Source of the DNA: Alphaproteobacteria bacterium
Lineage (GTDB): Bacteria; Pseudomonadota; Alphaproteobacteria; Micropepsales; Micropepsaceae
DNA length: 64,000 bases
Reading direction: 5' to 3'
Assembly (NCBI GenBank): GCA_947467345.1
Contig: CANIHD010000002.1
Location: forward strand, 116,899 to 180,898
Shown: positions 58,988 to 64,000 of the stretch, piece by piece
How the letters are laid out: every line of letters begins with the position of its first letter
Numbering within the stretch: the stretch's first letter is position 1
Position numbers and translations under genes: made by a program
Notes under the pieces: model-generated
The model's input: only the letters and a program-made list of their open reading frames with translations
The model's database searches: none
Told to the model about the DNA's origin: nothing

Positions 58988-60100
58988 TTAGCTCTTAGCC
59001 ATCGCGTCCAACGAAGCAAGAACCGCGTCGCCCATCGCTTTGGTGCCGACTTGCGTCTTGCCCGGCTGCATGATGTCCCCGGTGCGCAGACCATTGTTCA
59101 GCACGGCCTCGACGGCGCGTTCCAGAAGCGAGGCGTCCTCAACGCGCGCGAAGGAATAGCGCAGGCACATCGCAAAGGAGAGGATCGACGCCAGCGGATT
59201 GGCGAGGCCCTTGCCGGCGATGTCCGGCGCTGAACCGTGGATGGGTTCGTAAAAGCCGCGCTGTTTGCCGGTTTTCGGATCTTTCGCGCCCAGCGACGCC
59301 GACGGCAGCATGCCGATCGAGCCGGTGGCCTGCGCCGCTTCGTCGGAGAGGACGTCGCCGAACAGATTGTCGGTGACGATGACATCGAACTGCTTGGGTC
59401 GGCGTACCAGCTGCATGGCGCAGTTATCGGCGAGGATATGTGTGAGGTTCACGTCGGGGAATTCCTTGTCGTGAATCGTTTGCACGACTTCGCGCCACAA
59501 CACGCCCGATACCATCACGTTGGATTTTTCGGCCGACGCGACATTGTTGCTGCGCAGGCGCGCTAGTGCGAACGCGACTCGGGCGATGCGTTCGATTTCG
59601 CTGGTCGTGTAGACCTGCGTATCCACGGCGCGTCGCTCGCCATTCGGTAGCGTCGTGATTTCCTTCGGCTCGCCGAAATAGACGCCGCCGGTCAGTTCGC
59701 GCACGATCAGAATGTCGAGGCCCGAAACGACTTCCGGGCGCAGAGTGGAGGCATCTTTCAACGCATCGAAACAGATGGCGGGACGCAAATTCGCGAAAAG
59801 CTCAAGTTCTTTGCGCAGGCGCAGCAGCGCGCGTTCCGGCTTCTTGTCGAACGGGTTGGCATCCCATTTCGGTCCGCCAACGGCGCCGAACAAAATCGCG
59901 TCAGCGTCGAGCGCCAACTGCATGGTCGCTTTCGAAACCGGGGCGCCTTCCGCTTCCAGCGCCGCGCCGCCCACAAGAGCGCGTTCGGCGGTGTAAGCAA
60001 AGCCGCGATGCTTTTGAAACCAGTTCAGCACGCGTTCGACTTCGGCCGTCACTTCAGGGCCGATGCCGTCACCGGGAAGAAGTAGGAGCTTGTAAGTCAT
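58988..60100 (-). CDS. leuB: 3-isopropylmalate dehydrogenase
   Basis: [95 protein letters not shown]. Confidence 0.96.
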   Translation of the reverse strand: MTYKLLLLPGDGIGPEVTAEVERVLNWFQKHRGFAYTAERALVGGAALEAEGAPVSKATMQLALDADAILFGAVGGPKWDANPFDKKPERALLRLRKELELFANLRPAICFDALKDASTLRPEVVSGLDILIVRELTGGVYFGEPKEITTLPNGERRAVDTQVYTTSEIERIARVAFALARLRSNNVASAEKSNVMVSGVLWREVVQTIHDKEFPDVNLTHILADNCAMQLVRRPKQFDVIVTDNLFGDVLSDEAAQATGSIGMLPSASLGAKDPKTGKQRGFYEPIHGSAPDIAGKGLANPLASILSFAMCLRYSFARVEDASLLERAVEAVLNNGLRTGDIMQPGKTQVGTKAMGDAVLASLDAMAKS

Positions 60101-60172
60101 GTCAGCCTCAAATCTCCTCGCATGCGGAGGAGAAAATGGAAGGGTGGATCAGGTGGGCGAATTCTCTGCGGC

Positions 60173-60772
60173 CTATAGCCAGGGCTGGCTTTGCTTCCGC
60201 GCCGTTTCGAAATCCGCGATCTTCTTGTCGTTGCGTAAAGTCAGCGCGATGTCGTCCCAACCGTTGAGCATGCACTGCTTCTTGAACGCGTCGATATCGA
60301 AATGGAGCGTGCTGCCGTCTGGCCGCGTGATTGATTGCGCCTCGAGATCGATGCTGAGAACGGCGCCGCTCTCCGCATCGGCCATCAGCACATCGACGTC
60401 GTTTTGCGGCAGCGTGATCAGCAGCACGCCGTTCTTGGACGCGTTGTTGAAGAAGATGTCGGCAAAGGACGGCGCGATCACTGAGCGAATACCGAAATCG
60501 AGCAGCGCCCATACGGCGTGCTCGCGCGACGAGCCGCAGCCGAAATTTTCGCCGGCGATAAGCACCTTGGCGGAGCTGTAGGCCGGCTTGTTCAGCACGA
60601 AATTCGGATTGATGCTGCCATCAGGGTTGGTGCGCTTTTCGTGGAAGAGGGCTTTGCCCAATCCCGTGCGCACGATGGTTTTCAAATATTGCTTGGGGAT
60701 GATCGCGTCGGTATCGACGTTGACCATCGGCAGCGGCGCCGCGACGCCGCTCAGTTTTGTGAAAGCTTCCAT
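60173..60772 (-). CDS. leuD: 3-isopropylmalate dehydratase small subunit
   Basis: [61 protein letters not shown]. Confidence 0.95.
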   Translation of the reverse strand: MEAFTKLSGVAAPLPMVNVDTDAIIPKQYLKTIVRTGLGKALFHEKRTNPDGSINPNFVLNKPAYSSAKVLIAGENFGCGSSREHAVWALLDFGIRSVIAPSFADIFFNNASKNGVLLITLPQNDVDVLMADAESGAVLSIDLEAQSITRPDGSTLHFDIDAFKKQCMLNGWDDIALTLRNDKKIADFETARKQSQPWL

Positions 60773-60858
60773 GGCGGCGGAACCTAATGGGTGAAGCGGT
60801 GCGCCTCAAGCGCCGAATCGAGGGGGCAGGGCGGGCGGAATGACGCCCTCGCGCGCGC

Positions 60859-61218
60859 CTAATCCCGGCTAAGCCCTTGAACGGCCAATTCTTCCAGATA
60901 GGCAGGCCATTTTTCGTCTTGGGTTTGGCCGAGTTCCCTGAGGAGGCTCCAAGAATAGAGGCCGGTGTCGTGGCCGTCTTCGAACACGATGCGGACGGCG
61001 TAATTGCCCACCGGCTCCAGGCGCAGGATCGTCACGTGCCGCTTGCCGCCGACGGTGAGGCGCGGGCCGCCCCCATGCCCCTTCACCTCGGCACTGGGCG
61101 ATTCTACCCGCAGATACTCCGCAGCCAAGGCATAGCGCTCATCATTGTCGAAGCTGATGGTGAGCGTGTCCCGCGCCGGATTCAGGCGCAGCTCGGTCGG
61201 CCACGCCGGCGTTGTCAC
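60859..61218 (-). CDS. DUF971 (gamma-butyrobetaine hydroxylase-like N-terminal) domain protein
   Basis: [64 protein letters not shown]. Confidence 0.88.
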   Translation of the reverse strand: MTTPAWPTELRLNPARDTLTISFDNDERYALAAEYLRVESPSAEVKGHGGGPRLTVGGKRHVTILRLEPVGNYAVRIVFEDGHDTGLYSWSLLRELGQTQDEKWPAYLEELAVQGLSRD

Positions 61219-61412
61219 CGCATCTCGCTTTCGTCCAGCGTGCGGGCCTCATCCACCAGCATGATGGGAATGCCGTCGCGGATAGGGTAGGCGAGGCCCG
61301 CTTTCTTGCTGATGAGCTCACCCTTGGCGCGGTCGAAAATCAGCGGGCCTTTGGTTGCAGGGCACACCAGGATCTCCAGCAATTTCGGATCGATATCCAT
61401 GTCGTTCCCCAT
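61215..61412 (-). CDS. Trm112 family protein
   Basis: [50 protein letters not shown]. Confidence 0.93.
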   Translation of the reverse strand: MGNDMDIDPKLLEILVCPATKGPLIFDRAKGELISKKAGLAYPIRDGIPIMLVDEARTLDESEMR

Positions 61413-62084
61413 TCAGTTGATTTGATCGGAGCCTGGTACGCCAGGCGCCGGGCCGGCATTGGCCATTTCGAGAAGTAGAATCAGCGCTTCGCCGCGTTCC
61501 TTCAGCGTTTGCGCTTCCAGAAGAGCCTGCTTCTCCGGCGGGCTGAACGGGCACAGCATGCTGAGTGCATTCACCAAAGCTTCCGCCGGCGCGCCTTCGA
61601 TCGTCGCCCAGTCGGTCCGCATATCGCGCGATTGCAGATAGGGCATAAGCGCCGCGATTAAACGTTCGCGCGGCAAATCCGGCGCGTCGTCTTCCACGAA
61701 ATCATCGCCAAAACCAGCATAATCCGCCACCACCTGTCGATAGGGCGTGCCTTTGTCGCGTTCGGTTGCAACCTTGAAACGCGTGATGCCGGCGAGTGTG
61801 ATCAGATAGCGCCCATCGTCGGTTTCGGAATATTCGACAATGCGTCCCAAGCAGCCGACCTCGGCCAGCGCCGGTACGGAAAGATCTTCATCGCCGAGTC
61901 TCGGTTGAATCATGCCGATGACGCGAAGTCCGCTCATGGCGGTGTCTATCATCGCCAGATAGCGCGGCTCGAAAATGTTCAGCGGCAGGCGCGCGCGCGG
62001 CAGCATCACAACGCCGTTGAGCGGAAACACCGGAATGACCGATAGCAGATCGGCGGCGCTGCGATATCGGCGCGGCGCGCTCAT
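61413..62084 (-). CDS. LON peptidase substrate-binding domain-containing protein
   Basis: IPVFPLNGVVMLPRARLPLNIFEPRYLAMI; GCLGRIVEYSETDDGRYLITLAGITRF. Confidence 0.93.
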   Translation of the reverse strand: MSAPRRYRSAADLLSVIPVFPLNGVVMLPRARLPLNIFEPRYLAMIDTAMSGLRVIGMIQPRLGDEDLSVPALAEVGCLGRIVEYSETDDGRYLITLAGITRFKVATERDKGTPYRQVVADYAGFGDDFVEDDAPDLPRERLIAALMPYLQSRDMRTDWATIEGAPAEALVNALSMLCPFSPPEKQALLEAQTLKERGEALILLLEMANAGPAPGVPGSDQIN

Positions 62085-62088
62085 GCGT

Positions 62089-63135
62089 TCACGAGAACAG
62101 AATGGAGGAAAGCCGCCGGCGTGCCGTGATCGTGCGCGGATCGGTTGGGCCCATGGCCTCGAACAGAGTCACAAGCTGCTTGCGCGCGGCGTCGTCGTTC
62201 CATTTGCGGTCACGCTTTATGATGTCCAGCAATTCGTCCAGCGCGCCATCGCGATTGCCGCTTGCGTCATAGGCCAGCGCGAGGTCGTAACGCGTTTGAA
62301 GATCGGCTGGGTTGGAGGTCAACTTGGCTGCAAGGGCGGCGAGATCGCCGGCGACACCCGCAGTTTTCTCCCGCAATTCCAGTTCGGCCTGCACCGCGCG
62401 CACGGCTTCGTCATTGGCGCCGTCCGGTCGCGCCAGAAGCAATGTCTTCTTGCTGCGCTCAAGATCGCCCGATTGCAGATAGCAACGCGCCAGGCCCGCG
62501 GCAGCTTTCGGATTGCCGGGGTCTTCCTGCAAGATCTGGCCGTAGATCTGCGCCGCTTGGGCGAGATCCCCGGCTTTGAAGGCCTCGTCTGCGATTGCCA
62601 GTGCCTCGTCGAGTCCGGCGCCCGGATCGCCGCCGCCGATCAGCGTGGCGACAAAGGTTTTCAACTGGCTGTCCGGAATGGCCCCCATGAAGCCGTCCAC
62701 CGGCTGGCCGTTTTTGAAGGCGTAGACGGTGGGAATGGATTGGATGCGCAATTGCTGCGCGATCTCCGGATTCTCGTCGATATTGATTTTGACCAGCCGG
62801 ACCGCGCCCTTGGCCTCGGCGACCACGCGCTCAAGGGCGGGTGTCAGCGTCTTGCAGGGGCCGCACCAGGGCGCCCAGAAATCGACCAAAACAGGGGTCT
62901 GCAGCGAGGCTTCCAGCACGTCGGCGGTGAAGTTCTGCAAATTCGAATCTTTGACATAGGGATTGGCGGCGCCCTCAGGGCCCGGCGCAACTGCGCCGGA
63001 TGCGGCGTCAGTGGGCGTAGCTGCAGCAGCAGGCTTCGTGGTCGGGAGCGGACGGCCGGACAAATCAATCAGAGGCATGACAAGACCTTGTGCAAATCCC
63101 TCGCCTCGCGTGCCGTCCAGATCGGATGATGCCAC
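62089..63135 (-). CDS. thioredoxin / YbbN-like co-chaperone (TPR tail)
   Basis: PVLVDFWAPWCGPCKTLTPALERVV; IQSIPTVYAFKNGQPVDGF; TPR-like C-terminus. Confidence 0.92.
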   Translation of the reverse strand: MASSDLDGTRGEGFAQGLVMPLIDLSGRPLPTTKPAAAATPTDAASGAVAPGPEGAANPYVKDSNLQNFTADVLEASLQTPVLVDFWAPWCGPCKTLTPALERVVAEAKGAVRLVKINIDENPEIAQQLRIQSIPTVYAFKNGQPVDGFMGAIPDSQLKTFVATLIGGGDPGAGLDEALAIADEAFKAGDLAQAAQIYGQILQEDPGNPKAAAGLARCYLQSGDLERSKKTLLLARPDGANDEAVRAVQAELELREKTAGVAGDLAALAAKLTSNPADLQTRYDLALAYDASGNRDGALDELLDIIKRDRKWNDDAARKQLVTLFEAMGPTDPRTITARRRLSSILFS

Positions 63136-63271
63136 AAGGAAAGGTGGCCGCGGAGCAGCCGGGATGGAGCAAATTCATCCTCAAAATGGGCGTGGAGCGG
63201 TCAAAAGCCAAGGCCGAATCTGGAGCCTTTTTCAGGAAGCCCCGAGACTGTCGGCAGGTCTTTGAAGAAAG

Positions 63272-63309
63272 CGCTCCGTTTCTCGCGGTTTCGCGCGAGA
63301 AACGGAGCG
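63272..63309. repeat. 16-bp perfect inverted repeat with 6-nt loop (possible terminator)
   Basis: CGCTCCGTTTCTCGCG-GTTTCG-CGCGAGAAACGGAGCG just 3' of the glycine-zipper gene. Confidence 0.75.
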
Positions 63310-63317
63310 GAATACTC

Positions 63318-63812
63318 TCAGTTGCTTACAATCGCCCAGGTGCCGTCGGGCTGCCGGCAGGCACGGCCGGTTGCCGTTTCCAGGCGGCCTTGGACGAAGA
63401 CTTGCTGGCTGTAAGTGGCACAGCGGAAACCGTAGGGGTCGTCGTAATAGTCCCCGACATTGAAGAACCCGTAAGTTCCGGTGTTCTGATTGCGCCAATC
63501 ATAGCGGCGGTTCGGCGTCCCGGAATTGAGCCCGTCGTAATAGGTGCGATAGGCGTAAGAGCGGTCGTCGCAGCTCATGCTCTGGGTCAACGCAGCGCCT
63601 GCCGCGCCGCCCACAATCACGCCCGCGATTGTGGCCGTGCCTCTGCCGTTACCAGCGACATTCCCGAGCAGTCCGCCAATCAGGGCTCCCGCAAGCACGC
63701 CCGCAGGGTCCGTGGTCTGACGGCACTGGGTATAAAAGGAATCATCACGATAGGTGTAGTTCTGGCCGTATTGCTGCTGCCACCATTGATTGGGATTGCC
63801 GCCGCCCGGCAT
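63318..63812 (-). CDS. glycine-zipper domain protein; 5' extent uncertain
   Basis: DPAGVLAGALIGGLLGNVAGNGRGTATIAGVIVGGAAGAALTQSM; open frame extends upstream of Met to about 63950 without an obvious start. Confidence 0.65.
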   Translation of the reverse strand: MPGGGNPNQWWQQQYGQNYTYRDDSFYTQCRQTTDPAGVLAGALIGGLLGNVAGNGRGTATIAGVIVGGAAGAALTQSMSCDDRSYAYRTYYDGLNSGTPNRRYDWRNQNTGTYGFFNVGDYYDDPYGFRCATYSQQVFVQGRLETATGRACRQPDGTWAIVSN

Positions 63813-64000
63813 TGGTCTCGGCGGAATTGTCAGGTTAACTAGCTCGGTCGAAGGAAATTTTTGATCTGAAAATTCACGCAGCAGCAGCGGACGCGGCGAT
63901 CCATCCGTCCATGGCGCTGGCCCGGAAGGTGCGGAGCGTGGATCGTGAAATCAGATGTCGTTGAACGTTGAAGAGATTGTAGACGGTACCGTGGATGGAC

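Overview
Window of a high-GC, probably alphaproteobacterial chromosome. That placement rests on GcrA, class I LysRS, a long-form dCTP deaminase, FolE/ApaG/MetZ and the argD-argF-hslO order. The window is mostly ordinary chromosomal coding sequence. I saw no CRISPR array, phage module, transposase or rRNA. Recognisable modules are: murein-recycling-like divergent pair (MurC/Mpl-like ligase and LD-carboxypeptidase); a class GN sortase and its VIT/VWA target; an AttH-lipocalin/FtsX/ATPase ABC cluster; a block of exported proteins (TctC-like, two NHL propellers, lipoprotein, Tat-FAD oxidoreductase, three tandem secreted paralogs); FrmA divergent from a Tat-signal ThDP enzyme plus cytochrome c; an RND tripartite efflux operon with divergent TetR; phoR-phoU-phoB without pst genes; argD-argF-hslO/argE; folE; metZ; prepilin peptidase; HerA-like ATPase; tRNA-Gly(TCC); dcd; a degenerate hybrid histidine kinase; lysK; leuB/leuD; and DUF971-Trm112-LON-YbbN. 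The best candidates for something undescribed are: (1) the apparently exported ThDP enzyme/cytochrome c pair at 19885-22159; (2) three tandem QDWI-family secreted paralogs at 16554-18486; (3) the histidine kinase with pseudo-receiver and pseudo-Hpt domains; (4) a triple Pho-box-like repeat inside the 3' end of phoR; and (5) the sortase target with no visible LPXTG. Three genes appear interrupted: a GNAT frameshift, a kinase poly-G frameshift, and an in-frame TAA before DUF952. All family calls are by eye from translated sequence; no search was run.
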